Assembly (NCBI RefSeq): GCF_947492715.1
Contig: NZ_CANLNS010000010.1
Location: 1 to 64,000, forward strand
Origin: an uncultured Psychroserpens sp.
Lineage (GTDB): Bacteria; Bacteroidota; Bacteroidia; Flavobacteriales; Flavobacteriaceae
Length of the DNA stretch: 64,000 bases
Direction: 5' to 3'
The notes beneath the pieces were generated by a model. It was not told the origin of the DNA. It made no database searches and saw only the letters and a program-made list of their open reading frames with translations. The translations under genes and the position numbers were made by a program. Positions 42,160 to 52,123 of the stretch are shown here, piece by piece. How positions within the stretch are numbered: position 1 is the first letter of the stretch; every line of letters starts with the position of its first letter.

Positions 42160-44658
42160 ATGAGACTAACTATTCTGCTAATTGTATTAAGCTGTTTTCA
42201 ACTTAATGCACAATCGAAACCCGATTTATCATATTACCTTCCACAAAACACAAGCTATAACCAAGCGATTCCAACTCCAGAATCTGTGATTGGTCATCAG
42301 GTTGGAGAATGGCATATTACTCATGACAAGTTAGTTCAGTATATGCAAAAGTTAGCAGCAGCCTCAGATAGAGTTAGTATTGAAAATCGAGGCACTACTT
42401 TTGAAGGACGACCTCTGCTCCTTCTCACGATTACATCGCCATCAAATCAAAATAATTTAGACGTCATAAGACGCGAGCATATAACTGCTACCGAAAGTAA
42501 TTCTGTAGACACAAGTAACATGCCTATTGTTGTGTATCAAGGTTTTTCAATTCATGGTAATGAAGCTAGTGGTTCAAATGCCTCTATGCTGGTTGCTTAT
42601 TATTTGGCGGCAGCCGAAAGCAAAGATGTGAAAGACTTACTAGACAATACTGTTATTTTATTTGATCCATCATTGAACCCAGACGGCTTACAGCGTTTCG
42701 CCTATTGGGCAAACACTAATAAAAGTAAAAATCTGAATCCAGATCCTAACGACAGAGAATATAGAGAAGTTTGGCCAGGTGGAAGAACAAATCATTATTG
42801 GTTTGATATGAACCGAGATTGGCTTCCTGTTCAACTGCCAGAATCTCAAGCACGTATTGCAAGCTTCCATAAATGGTTACCAAATATATTGACTGATCAT
42901 CATGAGATGGGTACAAATGCTAGTTTCTTTTTTCAGCCGGGAATACCATCTCGAACGCACCCTTTAACTCCAAAATTAAACCAAGAATTAACGAAAAGTA
43001 TTGGTAATTTTCATGCAAAGGCTTTTGATAAGATAGGGTCTCTGTATTATACAGAAGAAAGTTTTGATGATTTTTACTACGGAAAAGGATCAACATTTCC
43101 TGATATTAACGGAAGTATCGGAATTTTATTCGAACAAGCCAGCTCTCGTGGTCATATTCAGGAAAGTGACAATGGAATTTTAACCTTCCCATTTACCATT
43201 AAAAATCAATTCACTGCAGCTTTATCAACACTCGAAGCTGGAAAGAATATGAGACGTAAAATCCTTCAATATCAGCACGATTTCTACAAAAATGCCAGAA
43301 ATGAAGCATCTAAGGAGAATGGTAAAGGCATTGTATTTGGTGATGAGAAAGATGGGGCTAAAACCTATCATTTAGCTGAAATATTGAAGAGACACCACAT
43401 CGAGTTTCATGACCTCAAAGCAGACTTTGACAGTAACGGAAAACACTTTAAGAAGGGATACGCCTATATAGTTCCTAAAAATCAAAAAAACACGCGTTTA
43501 ATTAATGCCATGTTTGAAACGCGCACTAAATTTCAGGATAGTTTATTTTATGATGTCTCTGCATGGACATTTCCTCTGGCTTTTGGATTAGATTATTCTG
43601 AAGATATTTCTACCTCAAACGCAGGTGCAAGAATTGACATTCTTAACCGAAATGAAGGCTCTGTATCTGGGAAAAGTAATTATGCATATCTCATGGAATG
43701 GCATGAATATTATGCGCCTAAAGCTCTCAACAAAATTTTGGAAAGTGGACTACGTGCTAAAGTAGGCATGAAACAATTTTCAATGAATGGAAAAACATAT
43801 GACTATGGAACAATTTTAATTCCTGTTCAAAACCAAAATAAATCTATAGATGATCTCTACGCTTTTTTACAGCGTGTTGCTAAAGACAGCCACATCCATA
43901 TAGATGCAGTGAGTACAGGACTAACTGAAGGCATCGATTTAGGAAGCAATCAATTTAGAGCATTAACTCAGCCCAAAGTTGCGATTATAGTTGGTGATGG
44001 TATTAGAAGCTATGATGCTGGTGAAATATGGCATTTATTCGATCAACGTTATGACATGCGACTAACTAAACTAGATACGAGATCATTAAATCGTGTAAAC
44101 TTAAGTAGGTACAATACCATCATTTTACCTAGCGGTTCTATTGATGCTACAAAAAAACTTAAAGAATGGGTTCAAAACGGTGGAACACTAATTGGCTATA
44201 GAAGTGCCCTAAATTGGCTCAAGAGAAACGAATTTATCAAACTGGATTTTAAAAAGATGGAACGACAAGCCACAGATATTTCTTTTGAACAACGTGGAAA
44301 CTATAATGGCGCTCAAGTTGTTGGTGGAGCAATTTTTGAAGCTGAACAAGACCGCTCTCACCCTATAAATTTTGGTTATAAAAATGATAAAATTGCTTTA
44401 TTTAGAAACAATACCATGTTTATGAAAGCTGATAAGCAAAGCTATAATAATCCAATACGATATACTAAAAACCCGTTGCTAGGTGGTTATATATCAAAAC
44501 CGAATTTAGATAGTCTATCACTAACTGTGCCTTTTAAAGTAAAACGATTAGGTAACGGAAACGTTGTGGTATTTACGGATAACACCAACTTTAGAGCGTT
44601 TTGGTATGGTACTAACAAACTTTTGATGAATGCCATATTCTTCAGAGAAGAACTATAG
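42160..44658 (+). CDS. Secreted M14 family metallocarboxypeptidase
   Basis: An 832-residue secreted protein. The signal peptide ends near residue 18 (FQLNAQ). The M14 domain begins near residue 45, with the zinc site HGNEASGSNASM (about 131) and a later His in TDHHEMGTN; GNRDLNPDPN-type text (LNPDPNDREYREVWPGG) is typical. The catalytic Glu is likely in the GILFEQASSRGH segment (about 320). The C-terminal 300 residues have a DUF-like beta/alpha region with no motif that I know. It has no T9SS tail, so it is probably periplasmic or outer-membrane. Its end overlaps the convergent acyltransferase gene by 6 bases. Confidence 0.88.
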   Translation: MRLTILLIVLSCFQLNAQSKPDLSYYLPQNTSYNQAIPTPESVIGHQVGEWHITHDKLVQYMQKLAAASDRVSIENRGTTFEGRPLLLLTITSPSNQNNLDVIRREHITATESNSVDTSNMPIVVYQGFSIHGNEASGSNASMLVAYYLAAAESKDVKDLLDNTVILFDPSLNPDGLQRFAYWANTNKSKNLNPDPNDREYREVWPGGRTNHYWFDMNRDWLPVQLPESQARIASFHKWLPNILTDHHEMGTNASFFFQPGIPSRTHPLTPKLNQELTKSIGNFHAKAFDKIGSLYYTEESFDDFYYGKGSTFPDINGSIGILFEQASSRGHIQESDNGILTFPFTIKNQFTAALSTLEAGKNMRRKILQYQHDFYKNARNEASKENGKGIVFGDEKDGAKTYHLAEILKRHHIEFHDLKADFDSNGKHFKKGYAYIVPKNQKNTRLINAMFETRTKFQDSLFYDVSAWTFPLAFGLDYSEDISTSNAGARIDILNRNEGSVSGKSNYAYLMEWHEYYAPKALNKILESGLRAKVGMKQFSMNGKTYDYGTILIPVQNQNKSIDDLYAFLQRVAKDSHIHIDAVSTGLTEGIDLGSNQFRALTQPKVAIIVGDGIRSYDAGEIWHLFDQRYDMRLTKLDTRSLNRVNLSRYNTIILPSGSIDATKKLKEWVQNGGTLIGYRSALNWLKRNEFIKLDFKKMERQATDISFEQRGNYNGAQVVGGAIFEAEQDRSHPINFGYKNDKIALFRNNTMFMKADKQSYNNPIRYTKNPLLGGYISKPNLDSLSLTVPFKVKRLGNGNVVVFTDNTNFRAFWYGTNKLLMNAIFFREEL

Positions 44659-45684
44659 TTTGATCGAAATTAGCGCTAAGGCAAGGACAATTATTAAATA
44701 GAGTAATGCAATTTGAAACTGCATTAACAATGTGAGTATTAGCATTATGACTATTATAAAAATAGGCACTAATGTTATAGCTATGGCAAATCTAAACGTT
44801 GCTGTAAATTCTATTTCTTTAATTTTTGGTTGCGCCACTTTTTTCCATATAAAATAAGGTAGAAACAAACATAGTATTAGCAAAAACTTGGACAGCACTT
44901 TTAACGGGCTGTCCTTTTTTAATTGTCCTTTCTCACAAGAGCTAAAATTATTAGCAATACAAGAATTTACGCGTTCTGGTTTCAAAAAATCAACATTCAT
45001 AGCCTCTAGTGCTTCTAAAGTTTGTTCATAGTTTTCGGTTTCAATATGTGTTGTTAATTTACATAGTTGATCGAATACTTTCGATTTAAGCTCTAAAACG
45101 CGCGCGCTTTTATCTTCAATAGAACACGTATCTATAGACATCACATTTCCGAAGTTAATTAAAGTAGAATCTCCAAATTTGGTAGCGTTTTTAAAGTTCA
45201 ATCCAACAGGAACTAAATGAATTATTGTATCAGGATACGCTTCTAATGTTTCAAAAATAATTCTGGTAAACCCTTTACTCAATGGACGTACTGTTCTACG
45301 TAGATTATGACTACCTTCTGGAAAAATGGTAATCGCATGCCCTTCACTAAGCAGTTTTGAACTCTTCGAAAAGACCCTATTATTCTTGGTTAAATTTGAC
45401 CAACCATCTCTAATGCGGTATACGGGAAGCATTAATAAACTTTTAAGAACCTTACTTATTAACGGTTTACTAAAAACACTCGCTCTTGTTAAAAAATAGG
45501 AAAACCTACCATTTTTTGTTGCAATTAATAACGCATCAAGTAAGGCGTTTTGGTGGTTTCCAAGAAATAAAACAGCTCCACTTTTCGGAATTCGATTGGC
45601 ATGTTTCACCTCTATCTTTTTAAAATAAAAAAACAGACCTAGGCGTAAATAAGCCCTCATGCTATGTAACCATATTTGTCTCAA
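44653..45684 (-). CDS. 1-acyl-sn-glycerol-3-phosphate acyltransferase (PlsC-like)
   Basis: A 343-residue acyltransferase. The catalytic motif is GNHQNALLDALL (His-x4-Asp) and the substrate motif FPEGSHN; both lie in the N-terminal half. The C-terminal third has two or three hydrophobic helices (about residues 265-343), more than in simple PlsC. It would acylate lysophosphatidic acid or a related glycerol lipid at the inner membrane. The start overlaps the BASS gene's stop by 4 bases, indicating co-translation. Confidence 0.85.
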   Translation of the reverse strand: MRQIWLHSMRAYLRLGLFFYFKKIEVKHANRIPKSGAVLFLGNHQNALLDALLIATKNGRFSYFLTRASVFSKPLISKVLKSLLMLPVYRIRDGWSNLTKNNRVFSKSSKLLSEGHAITIFPEGSHNLRRTVRPLSKGFTRIIFETLEAYPDTIIHLVPVGLNFKNATKFGDSTLINFGNVMSIDTCSIEDKSARVLELKSKVFDQLCKLTTHIETENYEQTLEALEAMNVDFLKPERVNSCIANNFSSCEKGQLKKDSPLKVLSKFLLILCLFLPYFIWKKVAQPKIKEIEFTATFRFAIAITLVPIFIIVIMLILTLLMQFQIALLYLIIVLALALISIKL

Positions 45685-46592
45685 ACGTCTACAACTTTAG
45701 GCGATTTACAACTCCATAAAACCGAAATCATCAAGCCTGAAATGATATGCCAAATGCCCCAAAATGCCGCCATAATTGCCATGCCTCCTAACCCACTAAA
45801 AAATGTAAAAATAAGAAGTAAGCCTAATCCAGAATTTTGAATACCGGTTTCAATAGCCAGAGTTTTTTGATTCTTAAAAGACAACCTAAAGGTCTTAGCC
45901 ACAGAGAAACCTAATAATATGGCCAGAAAATTATGACCTATTCCAATAAGCAGAACATAATGAATATAGTTATTAAACACATCCATATTTTTAGAGAACG
46001 CAATAATTACGATCGCCACAAATACCACAATAGATAAGGGTTTTAAAACCTTTGAAATCTTGCTTGCAATACGTTCATTTTTATACCTCACATACATACC
46101 TATTAATAGAGGAACGCCTAAAATAAGTAATACCAGTTTTACAAGTTCAAAGGGTTGCAGTTCTACACTTTTTAAAAGATGTCTAGTTGGCTCATATAAA
46201 TTCCCATATAGTTGAAAGTTTAAGGGCGTTACTAAAATTGCCAATAAGGTTCCAAAAGCTGTTAAACTTACCGACAAAGCTGTATTTCCATTGGCCAAAT
46301 GTGTCATGAAATTAGATATATTCCCGCCTGGACAAGCCGCCACCATCATCATGCCTAATGCAATGCTTGGTTGTGGCTTAAGGACGACTATAATCAAGAA
46401 CGTAAGTAATGGCAAAAGCACAAATTGTGATAGTACTCCAACCAATACGGGCTTGGGCTGCCTTAGCAATGATTTAAAGTCGTTTATAGAAATCCCTAAC
46501 GCAACACCAAACATTACAACAGCCAAAGCGATATTTAATACCCAAAGGCCATTACTATCAAAGTTAATTTTTACATGGTCTAACTGCTCCAT
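45681..46592 (-). CDS. Bile acid:sodium symporter (BASS) family transporter
   Basis: The 303-residue protein has about nine or ten hydrophobic helices. Typical motifs include MMMVAACPGGNISNFMTHLANGN (about residues 75-97) and ETGIQNSGLGLLL (about 235-247), both of which line the Na+ sites in the family. Substrate is not bile acid in most bacteria; pantoate or other organic acids are known for relatives. It is in a run with csaA upstream (3 bases) and the acyltransferase downstream (4-base overlap). Confidence 0.88.
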   Translation of the reverse strand: MEQLDHVKINFDSNGLWVLNIALAVVMFGVALGISINDFKSLLRQPKPVLVGVLSQFVLLPLLTFLIIVVLKPQPSIALGMMMVAACPGGNISNFMTHLANGNTALSVSLTAFGTLLAILVTPLNFQLYGNLYEPTRHLLKSVELQPFELVKLVLLILGVPLLIGMYVRYKNERIASKISKVLKPLSIVVFVAIVIIAFSKNMDVFNNYIHYVLLIGIGHNFLAILLGFSVAKTFRLSFKNQKTLAIETGIQNSGLGLLLIFTFFSGLGGMAIMAAFWGIWHIISGLMISVLWSCKSPKVVDV

Positions 46593-46595
46593 CTA

Positions 46596-46931
46596 TTATG
46601 CTACTGTTGAGCCATTTTTAACGCGTTGTTGCGGATTTAAAAGTATCACGTCTTTACCATCAACTGCACCAAGAATTAGGCATTCACTCATAAACTTTGC
46701 TATTTGCTTTTTTGGAAAATTGACAACAGCAACTACTTGACGTTGCATCAAATCGTCTTTTTTGTAAAGTGTCGTAATTTGAGCAGAAGATTTCTTAATT
46801 CCCAGATCACCAAAATCAATGGTAAGCTGGTATGCTGGGTTTCTAGCTTCAGGAAAATCATGCACCTCAATAATAGTTCCAACGCGCAAATCAACCTTTG
46901 TAAAGTCTTCGAAAGTTATTATATTATCCAT
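46596..46931 (-). CDS. csaA: CsaA-type tRNA-binding protein
   Basis: A 111-residue single OB-fold protein, homologous to the tRNA-binding domain of methionyl- and phenylalanyl-tRNA synthetases. The start FEDFTKVDLRVGTIIEV and the middle YQLTIDFGDLGIKKSSAQIT are characteristic. It dimerises and binds the tRNA elbow; a chaperone role was proposed for CsaA in Bacillus. It is the first gene of the three-gene minus-strand run. Confidence 0.88.
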   Translation of the reverse strand: MDNIITFEDFTKVDLRVGTIIEVHDFPEARNPAYQLTIDFGDLGIKKSSAQITTLYKKDDLMQRQVVAVVNFPKKQIAKFMSECLILGAVDGKDVILLNPQQRVKNGSTVA

Positions 46932-46967
46932 TCCTTAAACATACAAATTAATCTTAACATTTACATT

Positions 46968-47522
46968 ATGGCTTTGACTCCTTCAAACATGTTGCCTCTT
47001 GGAACGAAAGCTCCAAATTTTGAATTAATAAACACGGTAGATAATAGTTTAGTATCACTAGAAAATGCACGAGGAGTAGAAGGTACCATTATCATGTTTA
47101 TTTGTAACCATTGTCCGTTTGTAAAACATGTAAATGATGAACTATCAAAATTAGCTAAAGATTATAGTTCTAAAGGAATCAATACTATTGCTATTTCTAG
47201 TAATGATGTTGTCAATTATCCTGACGACGCTCCGCATCTCATGAAAGAAAACGCCATAACAAACGATTTCATATTCCCGTATTTATATGATGAAACACAA
47301 GAGGTTGCAAGAGCTTATGATGCCGCTTGCACTCCTGATTTCTATGTATTTGACAAACACCTTAACCTTGTGTATCGAGGACAACTTGATGATTCGAGAC
47401 CTGGAAACGGGAAACCTGTTACCGGAAAAAACATAAGAGAAACACTCGATAATCTTCTTAAAAACAATCCCATTTCTGAAGTACAAAAACCAAGCATTGG
47501 TTGTAATATTAAATGGAAATAG
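46968..47522 (+). CDS. Thioredoxin-fold peroxiredoxin-like protein
   Basis: The 184-residue protein is an AhpC/TSA-type thioredoxin fold: PLGTKAPNFELINTVD, then the CxxC-type motif FICNHCPFVKHVNDEL (about residues 44-58). AACTPDFYVFDK lies near residue 121 and VGCNIKWK-type text (SIGCNIKWK) at the end. It probably acts in cytoplasmic thiol redox. The frame is open upstream to 46704, but that extension has no family signal and overlaps the divergent csaA start, so the ATG at 46968 is chosen. Confidence 0.85.
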   Translation: MALTPSNMLPLGTKAPNFELINTVDNSLVSLENARGVEGTIIMFICNHCPFVKHVNDELSKLAKDYSSKGINTIAISSNDVVNYPDDAPHLMKENAITNDFIFPYLYDETQEVARAYDAACTPDFYVFDKHLNLVYRGQLDDSRPGNGKPVTGKNIRETLDNLLKNNPISEVQKPSIGCNIKWK

Positions 47523-47587
47523 ATAAGGTTTTCCTAATGTTACGTTAAAGAAAAACTAAAAACAACTCTTGCGCTAGTAGACTTCAT

Positions 47588-47595
47588 TATATTTG
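47588..47595 (+). promoter_or_regulatory. Promoter -7 box (TATATTTG) of PIG-L operon
   Basis: Exact TAnnTTTG match 21 bases before the ATG at 47617. The frame could start at a TTG inside this box, which argues for the ATG. Confidence 0.55.
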
Positions 47596-47616
47596 GTTTT
47601 AGCTAACTATTTTATA

Positions 47617-50142
47617 ATGAAAACAAGACTACGTTTACTCTTTTTACTGCTCTTTTCTACATCGCTAATTATAGCGCAACAACCTAAAAAACCAACAGCT
47701 TCAGATATTCATGAATCTATAAAAAAGTTAAACTTTTTAGGGTCGGTTCTCTATGTTGCTGCACATCCTGATGATGAAAATACACGCCTCATTTCTTATA
47801 TGTCTAATGAAGTTAAAGCTAGAACTGCTTACCTATCATTAACACGTGGAGATGGTGGGCAAAACCTAATTGGTCCAGAAATTAGAGAACTTTTAGGTGT
47901 CATTAGAACACAAGAATTATTGGCAGCAAGACGTACAGATGGAGGAGAACAGCGATTCACTAGAGCTAACGATTTTGGCTACTCAAAACATCCTGATGAA
48001 ACTTTAGCCATTTGGAATAAAGAACAGGTGTTAAGTGATGTGGTTTTAGCTATCAGACAATTCAAACCAGATGTAATTATCAATCGTTTTAATCACAGAA
48101 ATCCAGGAACAACACATGGTCATCATACCAGTTCTGCAATGTTGAGTATTGAAGCCTTTGATTTGGTTGGAAATAAAAATGCTTATCCTAATCAATTATC
48201 GATGGTTGATGTATGGCAACCTAAGCGTCTATTTTTTAATACAGGATGGTGGTTCTATGGAAGTCGTGAAAACTTTGAAAAAGCAGACAAAAGTGATTTA
48301 TTACAAATAGACACAGGCGTTTACTTTCCTAGTAACGGATTAAGTAATCCTGAAATTGCCGCGCTAAGTAGAAGTCAACACAAATCACAAGGTTTTGGAA
48401 GTACAGGAAGACGTGGCTCTCAAATAGAATATATAGAATTAATTAAGGGAGATTTACCTTCTGATAAAACTAATGTTTTTGAAGGCATAGACACCTCATG
48501 GAATAGAATTGAAGGCGGAAATGCGATTGGAGATATCCTTTATGCTGTGCAAAACAATTTTGATTTTAAAAACCCTTCGGCTTCGATTCCCGAACTTGTA
48601 AGAGGATATAATGCCATTCAAAACTTAAAGGATTCTCATTGGAAAACGCTTAAAACCAAAGAAATAAAAGACATTATAGCCGCTTGCGCTGGACTATACC
48701 TTGAGGCTACAGCAAACACAAATCATGCTACTGCTGGCTCTGCAGTAAATCTTAATTTAGAGGTTATTAATAGAAGTGATGCCAATATTACACTATTGAA
48801 CATCATTAACCCAAACGGACTCTCCATTGAGAAGAATTTAGCCTTAGAGAATAATGCCCGCTTTAATTTCAGAGAGACTTTAGAGATCAATAAAAATGAA
48901 AAAGTATCAACACCGTATTGGCTAACAAAAAAAGGTAGTCTTGGTATGTATAGTGTAGATGATAAAAACCTTATTGGAGAACCCGAAACGCCAAGGGCAT
49001 TAAACATCAAATTCAATTTGAGTATTGCCAATATTCCTATTTCATTTACAAAACCCATTGTTTATAAAACCAATGACCCTGTAAAAGGAGAAGTCTATAA
49101 GCCTTTCGAAATTATCCCTGAAGCATCAGCAAAAATATCAGAAAAAGTGATTATCCTAGACTCAGACACACAACGTGATATTGAAGTTATTGTTAAGGCT
49201 GGACGTGATAGCTTAGAAGGTTATGTACAGTTAGCGCATCCAAACAACTGGAGCGTGTATCCAGATAAACAAAAAATAAACATAAGCGATAAAGGTCAAG
49301 AACAACGTCTCATATTTACCGTAATTCCACCAAAAGAGCAAAGTGAAGGTTTATTTACACCAATGGTTCATGTGGGAAGTAATATATACACTAAAGAACT
49401 CATTGAAATCGATTATGATCATATCCCACTTCAAACAGTGCTGTTGCCTAGCGAAAGTAAGATTGTGAGATTAGATATTAAAAAACGTGGCGAAAGCATA
49501 GGTTATATTGAAGGTGCAGGAGATGTAGTACCAGAAAGTCTAAGACAAATTGGTTATAACGTTGCTGTATTAAAACCAGAAGATATTACATCAGAAAACT
49601 TAAAGCGTTTTGATGCTATTGTTGTTGGCATTAGAGCGTATAATACTGTTGAGGATTTAAAATTCAAACAGCAGTTATTATTCGATTATGTCGCTCAAGG
49701 CGGAAATATGATTGTTCAATACAATACGAGTCATCGTGTTAAAGTAGATCAAATTGCTCCTTATGATCTAAAATTATCAAGAGATAGAGTAACAGACGAG
49801 AACGCCGATGTTAGATTGCTAGCAACAAACCATGAAGTATTAAACTTTCCGAATAAAATTACAAAGAATGACTTTGAAGGCTGGACGCAGGAACGTGGCT
49901 TATACTTTCCAAACGAATGGGCTCCAGAGTTTACGTCTATCCTATCTATGAATGACAATGGCGAAAGTCCAAAAACTGGAAGTTTATTAGTAGCTAATCA
50001 TGGTAAAGGACATTACATATATACAGGACTTAGCTTTTTTAGAGAATTTCCGGCAGGAGTTTCAGGAGCATACCGACTATTTGCAAATATGTTGTCTTTA
50101 GGTAAAAATGATATCAATCAAACTAATCAAATTAAAAACTAA
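47617..50142 (+). CDS. Secreted PIG-L family deacetylase with large C-terminal region
   Basis: The 841-residue protein has a signal peptide ending IIAQ (about residue 21). The PIG-L (LmbE-like) zinc deacetylase domain holds AAHPDDENTRLISYMS (about residues 47-62), then TTHGHHTSSAML further on. The domain ends near residue 300. The rest (about 540 residues) contains Ig-like beta modules (NLNLEVINRSDANI) and a final segment with a Rossmann-type look (RRFDAIVVGIRAYNT-like) of unknown role. Family members remove acetyl from N-acetylglucosamine groups. It leads an operon with a 31-residue membrane protein and a symporter. Confidence 0.85.
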   Translation: MKTRLRLLFLLLFSTSLIIAQQPKKPTASDIHESIKKLNFLGSVLYVAAHPDDENTRLISYMSNEVKARTAYLSLTRGDGGQNLIGPEIRELLGVIRTQELLAARRTDGGEQRFTRANDFGYSKHPDETLAIWNKEQVLSDVVLAIRQFKPDVIINRFNHRNPGTTHGHHTSSAMLSIEAFDLVGNKNAYPNQLSMVDVWQPKRLFFNTGWWFYGSRENFEKADKSDLLQIDTGVYFPSNGLSNPEIAALSRSQHKSQGFGSTGRRGSQIEYIELIKGDLPSDKTNVFEGIDTSWNRIEGGNAIGDILYAVQNNFDFKNPSASIPELVRGYNAIQNLKDSHWKTLKTKEIKDIIAACAGLYLEATANTNHATAGSAVNLNLEVINRSDANITLLNIINPNGLSIEKNLALENNARFNFRETLEINKNEKVSTPYWLTKKGSLGMYSVDDKNLIGEPETPRALNIKFNLSIANIPISFTKPIVYKTNDPVKGEVYKPFEIIPEASAKISEKVIILDSDTQRDIEVIVKAGRDSLEGYVQLAHPNNWSVYPDKQKINISDKGQEQRLIFTVIPPKEQSEGLFTPMVHVGSNIYTKELIEIDYDHIPLQTVLLPSESKIVRLDIKKRGESIGYIEGAGDVVPESLRQIGYNVAVLKPEDITSENLKRFDAIVVGIRAYNTVEDLKFKQQLLFDYVAQGGNMIVQYNTSHRVKVDQIAPYDLKLSRDRVTDENADVRLLATNHEVLNFPNKITKNDFEGWTQERGLYFPNEWAPEFTSILSMNDNGESPKTGSLLVANHGKGHYIYTGLSFFREFPAGVSGAYRLFANMLSLGKNDINQTNQIKN

Positions 50143-50237
50143 TGGAAAAATACAAATGGAATAAGATGTACACGCTTGTACTCTGTGCCAATATTATCTA
50201 CATCATCGCATTTTACTTCATCACTAAAGCCTTTTAA
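50142..50237 (+). CDS. 31-residue single-helix membrane microprotein
   Basis: The ATG overlaps the PIG-L stop by one base (TAATG) and the stop is 2 bases before the symporter's ATG. The peptide is MEKYKWNKMYTLVLCANI followed by IYIIAFYFITKAF, with basic residues before one hydrophobic helix, consistent with an inner-membrane protein. The strict stop-start coupling on both sides argues that it is translated. It could be a small subunit or regulator of the sodium:solute symporter that follows, as small proteins do for some transporters; this is inference. Confidence 0.65.
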   Translation: MEKYKWNKMYTLVLCANIIYIIAFYFITKAF

Positions 50238-50239
50238 AA

Positions 50240-52000
50240 ATGCAAACATTAGATTGGATCGTACTCATTAGTACATTGCTGCTCATCGTTGCTTACGGAA
50301 CCTATCAATCACGTGGGAGTAAAAATGTTCAGGACTATTTAAAAGGTGGTAATACATCAAAGTGGTGGACTATAGGATTATCGGTAATGGCAACACAGGC
50401 CAGTGCTATTACATTCTTGTCAACACCAGGACAAGCCTTTAATGATGGCATGGGATTCGTACAGTTTTATTTCGGGTTGCCTATTGCTATGGTTGTGATT
50501 TGCATGGTATTTATCCCGCTTTATCATCGACTTAAAGTCTATACAGCCTATGAGTTTCTTGAAAGTAGATTTGACTTAAAAACAAGAACACTTACAGCAA
50601 TACTATTCTTAATACAACGTGGTTTGGCTGCAGGTATTACCATTTTTGCACCTGCTATTATCTTATCGGCAGTACTAGGATGGAACCTACTCCTACTTAA
50701 TGTTATTATTGGAGTGTTAGTTATTATTTATACTGTTTCTGGTGGAACCAAAGCCGTAAATGTGACGCAAAAGCATCAAATGATTGTGATTTTTACAGGA
50801 ATGATCATTGCTTTTGTTTTAATCATTAGCCAGCTACCAGAAAACATTACTTTCTCGAAAGCGCTAGATATTGCTGGCGCCAGCGGTAAAATGGAAGTTT
50901 TAGATTTTTCTTTTAATCTAAATAATCGTTATACCGTTTGGAGTGGGCTCATTGGTGGTACATTTTTAATGTTATCCTATTTCGGTACAGATCAAAGTCA
51001 GGTACAACGTTACCTCTCAGGAAAGTCTCTTAAAGAGATGCAAATTGGAATGATGTTTAATGGCTTGTTAAAAGTGCCAATGCAGTTCTTTATCCTATTA
51101 GTAGGTGTAATGGTATTTGTGTTTTACCAATTTAATAAGGCTCCTGTAAATTTCAATCCAGCCGCAACCGAAGTGGTTTTAAACTCAGAATTTGCAGAAG
51201 AATATAAGTCTATTCAAAAGCAACAGCAAGAGGTTTTTGATATGAAGAAATATGCTATTGAAGAGTTTTCAAGTTCTGATGGCAAAGTTGATCCAGATGT
51301 CATAGCAAACTACAACGCCCAAAGTGATACGTTAAGAGCTCATGCCAGAACTTTAATCGTTAAAGCTGGCGAATCTCAAAATGTAAAAGTAGAGAGTAAC
51401 GATAAAGATTATGTATTCATTCACTTTATATTAAACAACCTTCCTCGCGGACTCATAGGCTTGTTACTGGCGGTAATTTTGAGTGCAGCCATGTCGAGTA
51501 CTTCAAGTGAATTAAATGCACTGGCTAGTACAACTACTATGGATTTGTACAAACGAAATACTGGAGAAAAATCTGAGACCGAAATGGTGCAAGCATCAAG
51601 ATGGTTTACTTTAGGATGGGGAATTTTAGCAATAGGAGTGGCTTGTGTTGCCAATCTTGCCGAGAATTTAATTCAACTCGTTAATATTATTGGTTCTATT
51701 TTCTACGGAAATGTGCTAGGAATATTCCTTTTAGCCTTCTTTTTCAAGTTTGTAAAAGCCAATGCTGTTTTTACAGCTGCTCTTATTACACAGGTCTTAG
51801 TTATTGGTTTGTTTTTATTAGACGAATATGGTCAAATAAATCTGCCATTCCTTTGGCTTAATTTTGTTGGTTGCTTCTTAGTTATTATCATCGCCATGAT
51901 AATTGATTTTAATAAAATTTCGAAAAACAATAAAATGATACTTACGGGATTGATGTCTATATTGATGTACTTTGGATATATCATTGTAAACAATTCCTAA
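50240..52000 (+). CDS. Sodium:solute symporter family protein (SSS)
   Basis: A 586-residue inner-membrane symporter with about 13 to 14 helices. The motif GLSVMATQASAITFLSTPGQAFNDG near residue 48 and the later AVILSAAMSSTSSELNALASTTTMDLY (about 410-435) are signatures of SSS Na+ sites. A 90-residue loop near 300-385 is charged and probably soluble. Substrate could be sugar, amino acid or organic acid. The deacetylase upstream suggests it may import a deacetylated sugar or its partner product, which is inference. Confidence 0.9.
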   Translation: MQTLDWIVLISTLLLIVAYGTYQSRGSKNVQDYLKGGNTSKWWTIGLSVMATQASAITFLSTPGQAFNDGMGFVQFYFGLPIAMVVICMVFIPLYHRLKVYTAYEFLESRFDLKTRTLTAILFLIQRGLAAGITIFAPAIILSAVLGWNLLLLNVIIGVLVIIYTVSGGTKAVNVTQKHQMIVIFTGMIIAFVLIISQLPENITFSKALDIAGASGKMEVLDFSFNLNNRYTVWSGLIGGTFLMLSYFGTDQSQVQRYLSGKSLKEMQIGMMFNGLLKVPMQFFILLVGVMVFVFYQFNKAPVNFNPAATEVVLNSEFAEEYKSIQKQQQEVFDMKKYAIEEFSSSDGKVDPDVIANYNAQSDTLRAHARTLIVKAGESQNVKVESNDKDYVFIHFILNNLPRGLIGLLLAVILSAAMSSTSSELNALASTTTMDLYKRNTGEKSETEMVQASRWFTLGWGILAIGVACVANLAENLIQLVNIIGSIFYGNVLGIFLLAFFFKFVKANAVFTAALITQVLVIGLFLLDEYGQINLPFLWLNFVGCFLVIIIAMIIDFNKISKNNKMILTGLMSILMYFGYIIVNNS

Positions 52001-52066
52001 AGCATGATAAGGTTGTACTAAATAACTTGACAAATTTTAGTTCAAATTACCCTCATTTAAATGCAT

Positions 52067-52106
52067 AAAAAAAGACCTTTTGACATGTTCAAAAGGTCTT
52101 TTTTTT
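52067..52106. terminator. Bidirectional terminator after symporter gene
   Basis: Stem AAAGACCTTTTGA / TCAAAAGGTCTTT with a short loop, A-run on one side and eight T on the other. Confidence 0.9.
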
Positions 52107-52123
52107 ATTGTAAATATGTTAAA

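Noticed and set aside
46704-46967. N-terminal extension of the peroxiredoxin-like frame
   Set aside because: The extension overlaps the csaA gene on the other strand and has no domain; the family starts at 46968.
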